Origin: Aralia elata
Lineage: Eukaryota > Streptophyta > Magnoliopsida > Apiales > Araliaceae
NCBI GenBank assembly: GCA_034770075.1
Contig: CM068386.1
Span: 81,321,007-81,385,006, forward strand
Length of the DNA stretch: 64,000 bases
Reading direction: 5' to 3'
Shown here piece by piece: positions 33,474-45,116 of the stretch. A model generated the notes under the pieces. That model was not told the DNA's origin. It worked only from the letters and a program-made list of their open reading frames with translations, and did no database searches. Position 1 is the stretch's first letter, and each line of letters begins with the position of its first letter. Both the position numbers and the translations under genes were made by a program.

Positions 33474-34207
33474 AGGAAAGAGATCCAATTCTGCAAAAAA
33501 GGTCTTTAGTGCACTGACATGGAGTTAGTCGTCCAAGTCACTCCATCATACAAGAGATGCTATAGAGTTCTCTGGTCCTAGTGAAGCCTGCAAACCTGGA
33601 GCTCACTGTATTACCCTTGGAGAAACTTGTGTATGAGCAACCAAGGAAATAAGCCTTTTTTGTATTTCCCAATTCCATGTCATGACTGTTGGTCATTGGT
33701 GAGATATATAGTCCATCTTCTTAATGTCAAAATACTACAACAAAAGGAAAAAAAATCTCTAAATTACTTAATAACACTTGCAATGATATATTCTACAGGA
33801 TAGTTCTTCAAGTGGTATGCCTCTGATATGGTTGAGGAAATTTGGGCTTAGTTGCAATAGATTAGGATCTGATGAGAATTGAAAATGGATCATTAAGCCA
33901 CAATTTTTTTTTAAAGTATGTGTAACTTCGAATTAGCTTTATCCTTTATCTCTTCTGAAGTTATTTTTATGATCTCATTGTAGGAGGAAGAGATTACCAA
34001 ATTAGAGTGTGAAAAAAAATCCTTACAACTGCAAAAACAGCAAAATGAAGATCAGGCCTGGACAAAGACCGAGAAAACTCGAGCAAGTGTTGAGAGTTTG
34101 CAGTCTGACATCATACGTCTACAGCAGTCAGTTAGCCGGACTTGCTCAACCATTTTGGTTCTTATAACTGAGGAGCTGCACCCACAGTTGTCTGCGTTAC
34201 CTTCTGG
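33474..34207 (+). pseudogene. Probable DUF632-family protein fragment (two exons)
   Basis: Exon-like 33474-33650 reads KRSNSAKKVFSALTW, then an in-frame TAG at 33526-33528, then SSKSLHHTRDAIEFSGPSEA, CKPGAHCITLEKL and a TGA. Exon 33984-34207 lies between a TTGTAG acceptor and a GTAAAC donor and reads EEEITKLECEKKSLQLQ, then a helical Gln/Lys-rich part, RASVESLQSDIIRLQQSVSR and ITEELHPQLSALPSG. The 'PGAH.xTLxKLY' and 'TR..V..L...I..L..S+S....I..L..EELxPQL..L' patterns are features I associate with plant DUF632 proteins. No N- or C-terminal parts are found and stops are present. The family assignment is from memory of the pattern, so moderate. Confidence 0.5.
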
Positions 34208-35394
34208 GTAAACCTGTCATTAAATTGTTATATTAATCGACTATGCCATTGTTTTTTGTGTTGTATTGCATGGACTCAAAAATGGTTCTTGAAAGTTTAA
34301 ACTTTGGATTAGGCACTAGACTTATGTTACATTTACTGAATGCTTTTCAAATCAAAATTAAGGCAACTGACCTTTCTGTTTGCAAATCTGTGAAGCTGGT
34401 CAATTATGAAATCGCTAGACTAGGTTGTGAAATCACCAACAAAACAAGTTCATATATTCTTCAAAGGCCAGTCAATTGAGGTCCTAGTAGATGATCCTTG
34501 TAAATTAAGACACTACCATAATCTTGCCCAAATTCTTCTTTCTTGATCAAGGATGAAAATTCCTGACAGGCCTCTATATTTTGTCTCTTGGTGGATGCTC
34601 TACCTTTCTTCTTGTCAGGACACATTATACACTTTTATTTAATTCATTCTCATAGAAAAATAAAATTGCAGGCTGATGCATATGTGGAAGAAAATGTAAA
34701 TTTAACATGAAACACCAACTTTATGACTGAAATTTATGGAATATGTAAATAATAAAAATCCTAATTTCATGATTCACTAGCATTAATTTTTAGTGAAATT
34801 TATACTTCGGAGGGTAGCAGATCTGTAGTACCAACGGCCCCAAAAAATTGGTCAATAAGAGGATATAAATATAGAGCAGAGAAAACCCAAAACAACAAAA
34901 TTTATAGATCAAGTGTCCTAATAGTATCACACCTGTAAAGCAGTAAACAAGATCTTCTCATAGCCTTTAATAATTGCAAGAAAAAACAGGAAAAAAACTT
35001 ACATTGATAGACAGTACCAGATCAAATTTTAAGATTTCTACGGCAAAAGCATAAGCATATGGAAGGACAAAGTAAAGAAGATTGAAGAGAGAGACGAAAC
35101 TGTATAAGATTGAAGAGTTGTGCAACTTTGAGCAAACATCGAGAAGAAAAGGGCCTTTTCCTTTTCCGAAAAATGACTTGCCGAATTGAAATCAGCGAGT
35201 TGTTTTACTAAATATTTAGAGCTATTTTCCTTTGACTGTAAACCAATTTAAATTGACCGTGTTTTCAATATAACCAAACAAACGGAGCCAAAGAATGTAG
35301 AAAATGTAGTAAAACCAGTCTATGCATGGAAGTGAACAAACATGTAAAAACTGAGATACAAATTCACTAGGCAAAGTACCACTTGGATTCAAGG
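34208..35394. other. Intergenic/intronic, no further exon recognised
   Basis: AT-rich. A 78-codon frame at 34243-34479 has no known features. The stretch lies between the DUF632 remnant (+) and the NLP 3' end (-), which point towards each other. Confidence 0.5.
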
Positions 35395-38015
35395 TTAAAT
35401 ATTTTGGACCAACAAAATCCTGATTGGTGTCTTCTTCGATGATCTCGAAATATCCATACATGTTTTTAGATCATTGTCACATGCAATTAAAACCCAATCA
35501 CCTTCGTCATCTTGATACTTGATAGTAAATTTTCCTTTTTCCAAGTGTAGCCTCTGAGTCACATTCTCTTCCAACTCTTTCATTCCTGGTGAAGAAGAGA
35601 GTTCAAACCTTATAATATCATCTTTATATGTTGCCTTCACAGCCACTAGATACACATCTCGACTTGTATGAGCGACAATAGATGTGGATTGCATATGAGG
35701 CATGTCCGAACATGAAAATGCTCCCCTACTAGGTTCCTCACCTACTCTTCGGCGCTTAGATGACGAGCTGTCAACCATCTCTCTCTTGTGAGGTTGCCAC
35801 CTAGGTATACCAAGCTTTCTACATAGACGCTTAAATGTAGACCGACTAACTACAAAAGAAAAGATTTTAAATAAGAAAACACAGTTGTAACAACCTAATA
35901 TTTCGAGAGCAATCCAATTTCTAGACACGATGAATAAAGCAAAGTTGAATATAGAAGAACAAGAATAGAGGCTAGGCTAAAAACTTACCATTAAAGATCT
36001 TTGCTACATCTTCGAGTGGTCTTCCAAAATAATGTTTGAGAACCTCATAACTCATATCGTTTACAGTTTTTTGGTGTTCTGTTTTTGATGTTTCATTTAT
36101 GCACATTGTGCCACCTATTTCTGCGCCAAAAATGTTCGCATCTTTATGTCTAGCATCTTTCACCACCAATTGTTGATCTGAAGTATCTGGCGCCATTTTT
36201 CCCCTTTCATTTTCTAAGGCTTCAGGCTGAGATAGAGATCTCTTGGGTTGACATATTCTAAAAGGCTTATCTTCATTATCGTTTAATGATTTATAAACTT
36301 CAACACGCAACTCTTCTCCCAATTCTTCTCCTGATGCAACCCTAAAACTTTGAAAATTCTCCTTCATTGTCGCCAATAGGGAGTACACAATCTGTGGATC
36401 TTCAGGTTCTTCACTATTACAAGGTGGCAAAAAGAACTCTAGTACATAATCCTCATCACCAGTGCAAGTGCTACGCAAGCATATAGTAAAACATCTAGTT
36501 AATTTGATGTCCCGCGCATAATTCAAGAAGGGATATTCATTTAAGCTGAGCTGTGTAATATCTCTGCAGAAGTACGGCTTATGGGATAGAAGTGTCTTGC
36601 CTGCAAGCCCCTGGACCTTTCTAAAGACAAATTTATTCCCAAACATGCGGAAACACAAATTTTCTTTAGAAAATTTCTGATGAGTTAGAACCAAGACATC
36701 TTTCGTGCCACAACAAACCCCAGCACGACCAAAACTCCACGGTACCCAGCACTGAACAAGAGGAATACGAGTTTTCAACATTTCCAACACTTGATCGATT
36801 TCATTTAGCGCAGGTTCTAATCCTTTAATGACCTACTTACATGGTCAAGTAAATACAAATTTGACAACATGTAATCAAACATACGAGCTTAATAGAATCC
36901 AAAATTGAGCATTTGAAACTGAAACTTACATTCATTTCTTTCTCGGCAGACCATCGTGGAATCTTCAGATCAGTTATCTACGAGAAAAAAAGGGGATGTT
37001 AAGGAGAAATCTTGAGATGTTTGAAGTGAATATTTTTCAAAATAGCTGGTAGCAATCTACGATTAGAAAGTAGTGCCATTAAAATGAACATAGTGTTAGG
37101 ATACATAGTACACAGATAACAGCTTTTTTCTTCTTGAAATGTTTGGTTCAAACCAGATTTCCAAAAAGCATGTAGCTGTCTATGATAGGAAATTATTGCC
37201 CTAATAACACATTTTGTGCAGATTTTACTTTCAATGAGAGCAAAATTTGAAGAATTTATATACTTTAATGATATCAAAGTTTAAAAATATTTATAAACAT
37301 TAGAAAAGAAAAAGAATTCTAATGTCGGTAAGAGTACAAAATTAGTTTGCAAATTCTATCCAAAAGGCACTCTCAAAGCTATATACTCAATTTTCCATGA
37401 AGAAAATTAAGCCAAAGCTAATTTGTTTTACTGATATTTTTTCCATTCACCAAGAAGAGACTAATGAAGAAGATAATAATTTAGTGGTACAAACCTCAGT
37501 AATTACTTCGTAAGCTTTATCAAAATCAAAATCAATATTCCATTGACTCGTGCTAACGATCTCAAGAACACCAACACAGCACCAACCAGAAGAATCAAAC
37601 ACAGGTATAGCTATAGATCCTTTTACACCATGATATAAAGCATCAATCCTCCATGGATGCTCTTTTTCAGTGTAATAGTACACATGAGGAGTTGATTCTG
37701 GCCATTTATACCGGAACACGCGGCCAATAATACCAAGTTGGTCTTCTTTTACTCTGCCATTTTCCTCCACAAGAAATTCATAACTTAGTGAGTCCTTCCG
37801 ATATGCACAAAGTCCTTTGTGAAGTTCGTTAAGAGCAAAAGGTTGGCCCGAACTTTTAAGGATGCACCGGTCCCCATTTGTTATGGGTGCCCAAAACTGA
37901 ATTAAATAGTCTTCGTCCTTGTAAACCACAAACTCATAGTTGCTAAGAGCAAATGCAATCTTTTGTATAACCTCAGTATGTTTCCCAAGGATTTCAGGAA
38001 TAGAAAAGGTAAAAC
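35395..38015 (-). CDS. NIN-like protein (NLP) transcription factor: GAF-like, RWP-RK, PB1
   Basis: NLPs are nuclear regulators of nitrate-responsive genes: the N-terminal half senses or responds, RWP-RK binds DNA, PB1 mediates pairing. Exons (minus): 38015-37495 GAF-like 1 (YLIQFWAPITNGDRC, IIGRVFRYKWPESTPHVYYY, GSIAIPVFDSSGWCCVGVLE); 36977-36930 (ITDLKIPRWSAEKEMN); 36832-35989 second N-terminal module (GKTLLSHKPYFCRDIT, TICLRSTCTG, YVLEFFLPPCNSEE, ASGEELGEEL) and the first half of RWP-RK (YEVLKHYFGRPLEDVAKIFN); 35849-35395 the rest of RWP-RK (VSRSTFKRLCRKLGIPRW), a basic KRRRVGEE stretch, and PB1 (VKATYKDDIIRFEL...FTIKYQDDEGDWVLIACDND). All junctions follow GT-AG and phases agree, giving about 620 residues from the first exon. 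The start codon is unclear; the first exon begins at an acceptor and joins in phase with 38871-38118 upstream. No stop or frameshift is seen. Confidence 0.8.
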
Positions 38016-38924
38016 CTATTATAATACTTCAATATTTAGTATTATAATATTGATGAAGAGATCAATTAAAAGAATATGCATATCATAGTTTTTTGTGAGT
38101 TACAGATGGAGACTTACTTGAGGATGATAAACTTTGAGTTGGTATGTGTGGGTAATCATCTTCGGTTAAGAACACCCACTTACGTAGTTTCCTGGGCCCA
38201 CAAGACAGTCTAGTCTGCATATATTCCTTGAAACTAGAAATAGTGTAATAATCATCATTATCATCATTTTGCACCACAGCCGTTTGGCCTATTTTAAAAG
38301 AATCAGATTCATCATGTATAGAAGATTTAACAACTTGGACAGATAATTCTTCTCCCAATTCTTCCCCCGAAGCAACTTTAAAAGTATTGAAATGATCCTT
38401 CAATGTCGCCAATAGACCATTCAACAAAGTCACAGGATCTTTACCACCCATTTCTAGAAAGAACTCCAGCACATAATCCCTATTTCCTGTGATAAAGTTA
38501 CGCAAACATATTGTAAAACAGCCGACTGGTCCACAGTCGCGTGCATAGTGTACCAAGGGGTAGTCAGTCATGCTAAATTGCGTTATATCCTTACAGAAGC
38601 ACGGTTTGTGGGATAGCAGTGCCTTGCCAACAATGCCTTGATCTTTCTTCAACCGCAACTCCCGACACACATTAGAGAAATTTATCCACTTGTATTCACC
38701 AGAAACTGCATAATTGGTCACAACCATGGCATCTCTGTTTTCATGGATTTCATTGTAGGCAGGTGTATTGCTGTAGTTCCCAAGCACCCAGGATTGAGCA
38801 AGTGGTAGTTGGTGTGCATCACATACCTCTTTCAACACTCTTTCTATTTCCTTTGATGCAGGTTCTAGGATCTAATTTCCAAAGGTATAGTCAAGTAAAC
38901 TGTATTGTAGAACCCTATATAATA

Positions 38925-39118
38925 CTCCCTCTGTCCCACAAAAGAATCACATTTAAAAAATTTACAAATATTAAGGATATATTGTTGTTTCATTTTAGCC
39001 CTTTAATAATAAGATGTAAATTTTATACTAGTATCAATAAAAAAAAATCGACTCTTTTTGTGGATAAAAAATTTTCCTTTTGTAAATGGTACTCTTTTAT
39101 TTTTTGGAACGAAGGGAG
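38925..39118. mobile_element. Stowaway-like MITE, TSD TA
   Basis: Left end CTCCCTCTGTCCCAC and right end GTTCCAAAAAATAAAAGAG (minus strand, after CTCCCTTC) are inverted copies of the Stowaway-type terminus. TA dinucleotides flank both ends (38923-38924, 39119-39120). 194 bp, no coding capacity, in an NLP intron. Confidence 0.8.
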
Positions 39119-39302
39119 TAACATATTTACTTTTAAGGAAAATAATATGTTACAGAAACTTGCCTTCGGGTCCAGACATTTTGAATTTGTAATCTGCAAT
39201 GGAAAGGAACAACATTTAGAAACATAGATGTAAAATTAGTGACACTAAATTAAATACCATATGTTAATGATTGAAATGTTATGATATCACAAGTGAGTTG
39301 TA

Positions 39303-39349
39303 GTCCAACATCGGATAAATTATGAAAAAGTGAAGGACTAATATATATG
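39303..39349 (+). promoter_or_regulatory. USE-like motif plus TATA in TRIM LTR 1
   Basis: GTCCAACATCG at 39303-39313 (one mismatch to RTCCCACATCG), then 28 bp, then TATATATG at 39342-39349. Confidence 0.45.
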
Positions 39350-39832
39350 AATGGACCCAAGACCTACTAACTTAAGCTTTTAGGTCAAGTTAAGTTCCAA
39401 ACATGTATGTTAGTGCATTGTGTACGTGCACGCAATGTGTGGGCTACCTGGTTCTCTCCCATCAATTGGTATTAGAGCTACGGAAGATTGATCCCGGACT
39501 GGTGAACTTCTTCAAAAGATACGCGATGGTGGTTAATTCTCGATGAAAGGTTGGTGCTTCCCTTAAGGTTCTCTCGATGGTACTGATGTTGAATTCTCGT
39601 TGGGTTTAGCCGAGAATTGATTCTGATAGTGGTTAGCCGAGAATTAGTGATATGCGGTGATTGAAGATACTTGATGGAAGTTGACTCGATGGAGAAAAAG
39701 AACCTAGAATAGTTAGCCAAGAATTGTTGTGCGCTGATTGAAGAGAAACATTCAAGTGAAGGGGAGTTCTTGATGTGATGAACTCACTTGTAAAGGGGAG
39801 ATTGTTAATTAGGATATCACAAGTGAGTTGGA

Positions 39833-39876
39833 GTCCCACATCGAATAAATAATGAAAAAAATGAAGGATTAATATA
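39833..39876 (+). promoter_or_regulatory. Perfect plant USE motif plus TATA in TRIM LTR 2
   Basis: GTCCCACATCG at 39833-39843 matches the plant snRNA upstream sequence element consensus exactly. TATAC starts at 39873 after 29 bp. Confidence 0.5.
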
Positions 39877-40000
39877 CATGAATGAGCTCGAGATCTAATA
39901 GCTTAAGCTTTTAGATCAAGTTGAGTTCCAAACATGTATGTCAGTGTCTTGTGTACACCCACGCAATGCGCGGGTTTCCCAGTTCTCCCCCATCGTGAAA

Positions 40001-42288
40001 GTCTGAAATGCAAAACCAACCCCTAATTTGTATATTTGTACGAACTCGTTTTTTAAACCTTTTTTTTATAGCAAAACTCACCCTCAAACTTATATTTGTA
40101 CTAAAAAGAGGACTCTGCATTTGTTAGTTTGGAGGGATGGGATGAGAAGGGAAAGTATAAAAGGGGAAAGGGAAGGGACAAGAAGGGAAAGGGATTATAA
40201 TTGTCCCTTGTCATGTTTGTAAGTTTTAAAAAACAAAGGAAATTATGGGATTTTAATTATGTGAGTTTAGAAGTATGAAAGGGAAGAGAAATGATTTTTA
40301 TTTTTAAACTACACTATTAATATATTATCCTTACATATAATAAATGATATGATTTAACAATGTCTAGTTATTGAATTTATTTTGCTTAGTCTTTTTTATT
40401 CTTTACTACACACACACACACATGGGCATAATCCATAACAAGTATTTGCGATAGCTTATTTTGGGAAAATAGATCATATATCGTCCATTTCAATCTAGAA
40501 CGGCCTAGATTTAACAATTATTTTCGTCATCCGTTACAATTAGTAGCAGACGAAAAAATTACCAATATGCCCCTATTTTAACTATGCAATACTAATAGAT
40601 TGAACCATCCGCTATTATTACTAGCGAATGATAATCAGATACCGTAAACCCACTTGCCCGCATTCATATTGGAGTTCTAGCGGCAAGGATTCATTAAGCA
40701 AGCAAGTTTAATCTTGCATATTCAATAAAGTATATAATAAATAAACTCTAAACCCTAAACCCTATATAATAAACCCTAAGCCTTAAATACTAAACCCCAA
40801 ACCTTAAATAATAAACCAGAAACCATACTAATTTTGATTTTGACTTACTAATTCTAATCCGCTACTATTAGTAGTGGATGGATTAAAAAATTGCTATAAA
40901 TTCGTTTGACCAATTTTGACTTGAGGGGTATTTGTGTAATAGATATGATGTACTTTACAATAGTAAATTATTCAGATTTGTAAACCCCAAAAAATGCAAA
41001 ATGAAAATAATCATAAGCAAGTCCAGGTTGGTTATGCTTAATATGGAGGTTTGGATTGACACTACGAAGCTACAGACCAATCTTCAAATTTTCCTCGGGG
41101 TGCTCCAATTCAAGATTTTACTTCAACCATATGGTTATACAAAAATTAAAATACTAAAAACATAAGAGCAACACCAGTTTTATTAGTTCTGTAAATTTTA
41201 TCATATACTATTTTTTTTTCATAGACAAAAGTTTATCTCCTAGGAAAAACAAATTGAACACAGTTTAAGTTTAGGTCTTACTTTCAAAACCTATAATATA
41301 ATTGGGAGTTATAATAGTTAGGGACAAGATTGACATATTATTTATTTTGTAAGGTTATTTTAGATAATATAAAATATCCAACTTTCATATCCCTTCTCAT
41401 CCCTCCAAATACTCTCACTTTTGGGGAAAAAGTTTTGAGACAAAATAAAATCAACTTTACCTCTAAATCCCTTCTCTTCCTAAAAAAACTCACAAACATG
41501 AGATTTGGAGAGATTTTAACTATGCAATACTAATAGATTTCCCTTTCCTTCCCATCCGTTTTCCTATAAAAAAAAGAACTTACAAACATGGAGCAATATC
41601 ATTAAAAAGATTTAGGGAAGTTAGACTTTTTAGACAAAATGTAGGCCATGTGAATTCCATGTGTTCAAACTAAGGTCAATTTAACATTAGCCACATTATT
41701 ATTGAGAAAATTGTTCTCTTATCTTAATTTATAGTCTTAATTATTCTATTTGAGTTAGTTGATCAGGATAATTATTTTATTTGAATTAATTAATTCTATA
41801 ATTATAATGTAGTTAATTATTGACATGGCATACCAAATACATACATGACAAATCAGTGATTATGTGTAAAACCAAAATAGATGTTCAAATTAAATTAACA
41901 TTTTAATTTTGTAAAATGGTAAGAAAACAAAAAAAAAAGGAAAACATATAACTAACTGAAGTATTATTAAAGGCTAAAAAGATATAAAAAGGTTTTAAAA
42001 AAGAAAAACAAAGCAAAATCACAATTAAATAATTATGATATTATAATTAAATAATTAAGTAACTAGTTTAAATAATTAACCTGATTAATTAACTTAAAAT
42101 AAAATCATTAAAACTACTGATTAACACAAAAAAGCAATATTTCCCATATTACTATGACTAATGACTAATTTGAGTTTAGTTTGTACATGTTAAACTTAAA
42201 CTGGCCTGAATTAGCAAGTACTCTGCCATGAATTAGTATTGAGAAATGAATCTAAATGATCATATCTAAGCAGAAATATATTCCAAAC
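40001..42288. other. NLP intron/intergenic, non-coding
   Basis: No exon found. Contains purine-rich (40118-40200) and pyrimidine-rich (41385-41560) blocks that look like inverted ends of a repeat, a 27-bp exact direct repeat (40575-40601 and 41513-41539), a hairpin ccgctactattagtagtgg (about 40859-40877), and a few telomere-like aaaccct units at 40745-40790. Confidence 0.5.
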
Positions 42289-42677
42289 CTTTTGTAATGC
42301 CACGTGGTTATGATCTGATGTGATCCTCTGTTTGTTAGCAAGGCTACTCTCAGCAATTGAACCTATATATACAATACAATACAAATTCAATTCAATGTAT
42401 TTCATTCGTATAATAATCCAATTAGACTATGAGATTGATAGATAGATGGATACTTACTGGAGGGAGAGGACGATGAAAATGAAGACAGAATTTGAGTTTG
42501 AGATTGCTCATCACTCCAGAAAACCCATGGAATATTTTCATCAGAATCAGGCGGCTTCCATGACAATTCTGTATCCATTGATTCAAATAACTCGGAAATT
42601 ATACATTCAGAATAAGCAAAATCCATTAGAGAAGACAGAGATTGATCATTGAAGACAACGCTCGCTTTTGCGCACAC

Positions 42678-43129
42678 AAAAAAGTGGTAATATACCTTGA
42701 AGTATTTATTTTGCGAACTGGGCAGTCAAAGACGACCAGCTGAGTCCTAGGTCAATAGGTTATCCCAATTAAAGATAAGGTCTATTGTAAAGGTTCAAAA
42801 TCAAAGGATCAAAGGTTCACGATTTAGAGTTTGTTAACCGACCACCCAAGCCTAAAAACTTAATAAATTAAGGTGGGATTTGGTTCGCCGAATAAAAATT
42901 TGATATAATGCAATAGTCTTTATAACGTAATAGAATTGTAATGTGACGAGAATATGTTATTATGACATATTTGTTTAGTTGGTTGTTATTTGTGTAGTAA
43001 TTGTAATGTTATTATATTATATTTAAAATTGTGTTTGGTTCATTAAGTTATATGATTGTATGGAATAAATAAAGCAAATTCAATGTTAAAATGTCAAATC
43101 AGTTAAATTAGAATTATTTTAACAAAAAA

Positions 43130-43171
<42 letters not shown>

Positions 43172-43331
43172 CAAATTAGATTTTTTTCACTTAACTCTCA
43201 ATAAAAAACTCTACATTCAAAGTTGTAATATATATTAATTTTGTTAAAATAATTATAAAAGTATGCTAAATACATATTTACTATGCCAATATATAAATAC
43301 TACTATGATATTGTCAATAACCTATATTTAA

Positions 43332-43372
<41 letters not shown>

Positions 43373-43965
43373 AGGACAATGATTCATAGCATGTATTGTT
43401 ATGAATCAAAAATGGACAAATAACATCTCTACCTTTAATAGCAAATATCAACGGTGAAGAATAAAAAACAAAACACGCCGTCTACTAGGACTGAATTAAT
43501 ATTTTTTTAGTCGATTTTGCCCCCATAACAACGAATAAGAACGACCAAAAACGCAGCAAAAATATACTGTCCGCTAAAATTCTAGCGGATGTAATGTTAA
43601 AGTTTAAAATGTTGCAGTAGGGACTTTTCTGTACGGTAAACAAATGGGCCTGGGTACAAACTGGCCGAAAGGCAAGGAAGGATTCAAACTAGACTTCAAT
43701 GGAAGAAAATTATGAGGAGATTTTACCAACATACAATAAATAAATTAATGATAGATTAAGAAACAACATCCATCGTATAATTATCATAACATTTCAATAG
43801 TCTCGTAGCAATACAACCAATAAGATCATATATAAAGTGAACCACCACTTTAAAAATATAATAGCCCTCCTCTATACCAGAACCAAACCAACAAAAAATG
43901 GTAACAATTGAGTAAGCATATGTTCCAATTCTAGTACATTTGAACACTCAATAAATTCTATGTTC
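42678..43965. other. Intergenic between NLP and hexose carrier, non-coding
   Basis: Contains 'gggatttggttcg' (about 42875) and 'tgtttggttcatt' (about 43030), typical of MITE-like repeats, and two (TA)n runs at 43132-43170 and 43334-43369. No gene is seen. Confidence 0.5.
43132..43369. repeat. Two (TA)n microsatellites
   Basis: (TA) runs of about 19 units at 43132-43170 and about 17 at 43334-43369, separated by AT-rich DNA. Confidence 0.95.
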
Positions 43966-45025
43966 TACAATTGCGCAACCAGATCAAACACTTTGTTATG
44001 ACCATTTCTCGTGGTGTCATCTTCCTCCATGAACCTCTTCCAGAACCAATGTTGCTTCCACACTCTTTCAGTCATCTCCTCGATAAGTACATTTTTCGTC
44101 TCGGGTACCAAAAACACCACAAACATGGACATGACTAAAACCCAACCCGAAAAAAAAAGAAAATGCCGAACTTAAAATGGCAAAGCATGGAGAGAAAGGC
44201 CTGTGCTATCACAAATGTATATAGCAAGTTGACACATACTGCCACACTTTGTCCCGCTGATCGCGTCTCAAGCGGAAATGTCTCACTAGGAATGAGCCAT
44301 CCCAACGGACCCGAAGACCACGCAAATGAGGATACAAATGTACATATCATTATCACTACTAGTATTGCAAATCTACTGCTTAGATTGTTCGTGTGGTCAG
44401 TAACCTTGATTCCAAGTACTATGGCAATAACTAGTTGTGCAAAAAAATCTGTATTCCAGCCTCTAGCAATAGTATCCGACGGCCTAATTTGTCCACCACG
44501 TAGATTGACACAACAATTGACAACACATTGATTGCCCGTGTTCACAGCAGAGTAAAGTGACGCGTTGTCACCAAACCCCAATGTGTCAAATAGTACTGGT
44601 GCATAAAACATGATTGCATTTATGGCTGTGCATTGCCGGAAAACCTGTTGAAATTCAACAACATTCCAACCAACCAACCAAACAAATTTAATCAGTCAAT
44701 ATGCTCATAAAATTCGCAAACCCACAAGACCAAACTTACACATCAAAAAAAAAGATATAGGGGATTTTGTGACTAGTTGGGGTCTATCTGAGATCTAAAA
44801 CAGGAAACATGTCTGAATCAGGAATTTTAGCAAAACATTTGGGTGTACCCGCAAAGCCAATTTGACCAGATTTGCACCCCCTGCGCTGGCATAATGCATT
44901 ACGGTTATCTGGCCAAAAGTTCAAGATCCAAGCTTGGCCCAACCCAATTCCTTAGCCAACCTCATGTGCGCTAATCTATCCTTTTTTCCTCAATCATGTT
45001 ACTAAGTCCAACACCAAGATATACT

Positions 45026-45066
45026 AATATACTCAAGAATGGTTTCCAAAATAAGCAATGTGGGAC
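45026..45066 (-). promoter_or_regulatory. snRNA-type promoter motif pair (USE-like plus TATA)
   Basis: The minus strand has GTCCCACATTG (45066-45056), then exactly 24 bp, then TATATT (45031-45026). Downstream sequence to about 44840 aligns with 16080-16215 on the + strand (shared 'gcgcacatgag', 'cccaagcttg' and 'gggtgcaaat' blocks), so both belong to one dispersed repeat family. Confidence 0.45.
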
Positions 45067-45116
45067 TTTGGTAAACACTAGAATTTGAAGCATAACTAAT
45101 ATCCACCACTAAGATA

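Larger units (their letters stand above)
39277..39995 (+). mobile_element. TRIM (small non-coding LTR element), TSD TGAAA
   Basis: LTR 1, 39277-39464 (188 bp), starts TGTTATGATATCACAAG and ends CATCA. LTR 2, 39803-39995 (193 bp), starts TGTTAATTAGGATATCAC and ends CATCG. The target repeats TGAAA at 39272-39276 and 39996-40000 are perfect. A primer-binding-site-like TTGGTATTAGAGC lies at 39466-39478 and a polypurine tract AAAGGGGAGAT just before LTR 2. The 338-bp middle has no coding capacity, only repeated 'ttagccgagaatt' motifs. Both LTRs carry an snRNA-type USE motif upstream of a TATA box. Confidence 0.85.
38118..42677 (-). pseudogene. NLP upstream portion: N-terminal exons plus duplicated second module
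   Basis: Exon 1, 42677-42458, starts MCAKASVVFNDQS, reads LMDFAYSECIISELFES and ends at GTAAGT. Exon 2, 42362-42289, reads GSIAESSLANKQRITSDHNH. A possible short exon starts at 39193 (ITNSKCLDPKA). Exon 38871-38118 is a second copy of the NLP module otherwise found at 36832 (LPLAQSWVLGNYSNTPAYNE, GKALLSHKPCFCKDIT, TICLRNFITGNRDYVLEFFL, VASGEELGEELS) and ends at GTAAGTC. This module is followed in phase, after a 102-bp intron, by the GAF-like 1 exon at 38015, so the order is module 2, module 1, module 2, RWP-RK, PB1. A GAF-like 1 exon belonging to this copy is not found. Either one odd transcript is made, or this is the wreck of a duplicate gene. A TRIM (39277-39995) and a MITE (38925-39118) lie in its non-coding parts. 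Confidence 0.6.

Noticed and set aside
40745..40800. Telomere-like aaaccct units
   Set aside because: Only two adjacent exact units plus scattered degenerate ones. Too few for an interstitial telomere; probably chance or telo-box-like.
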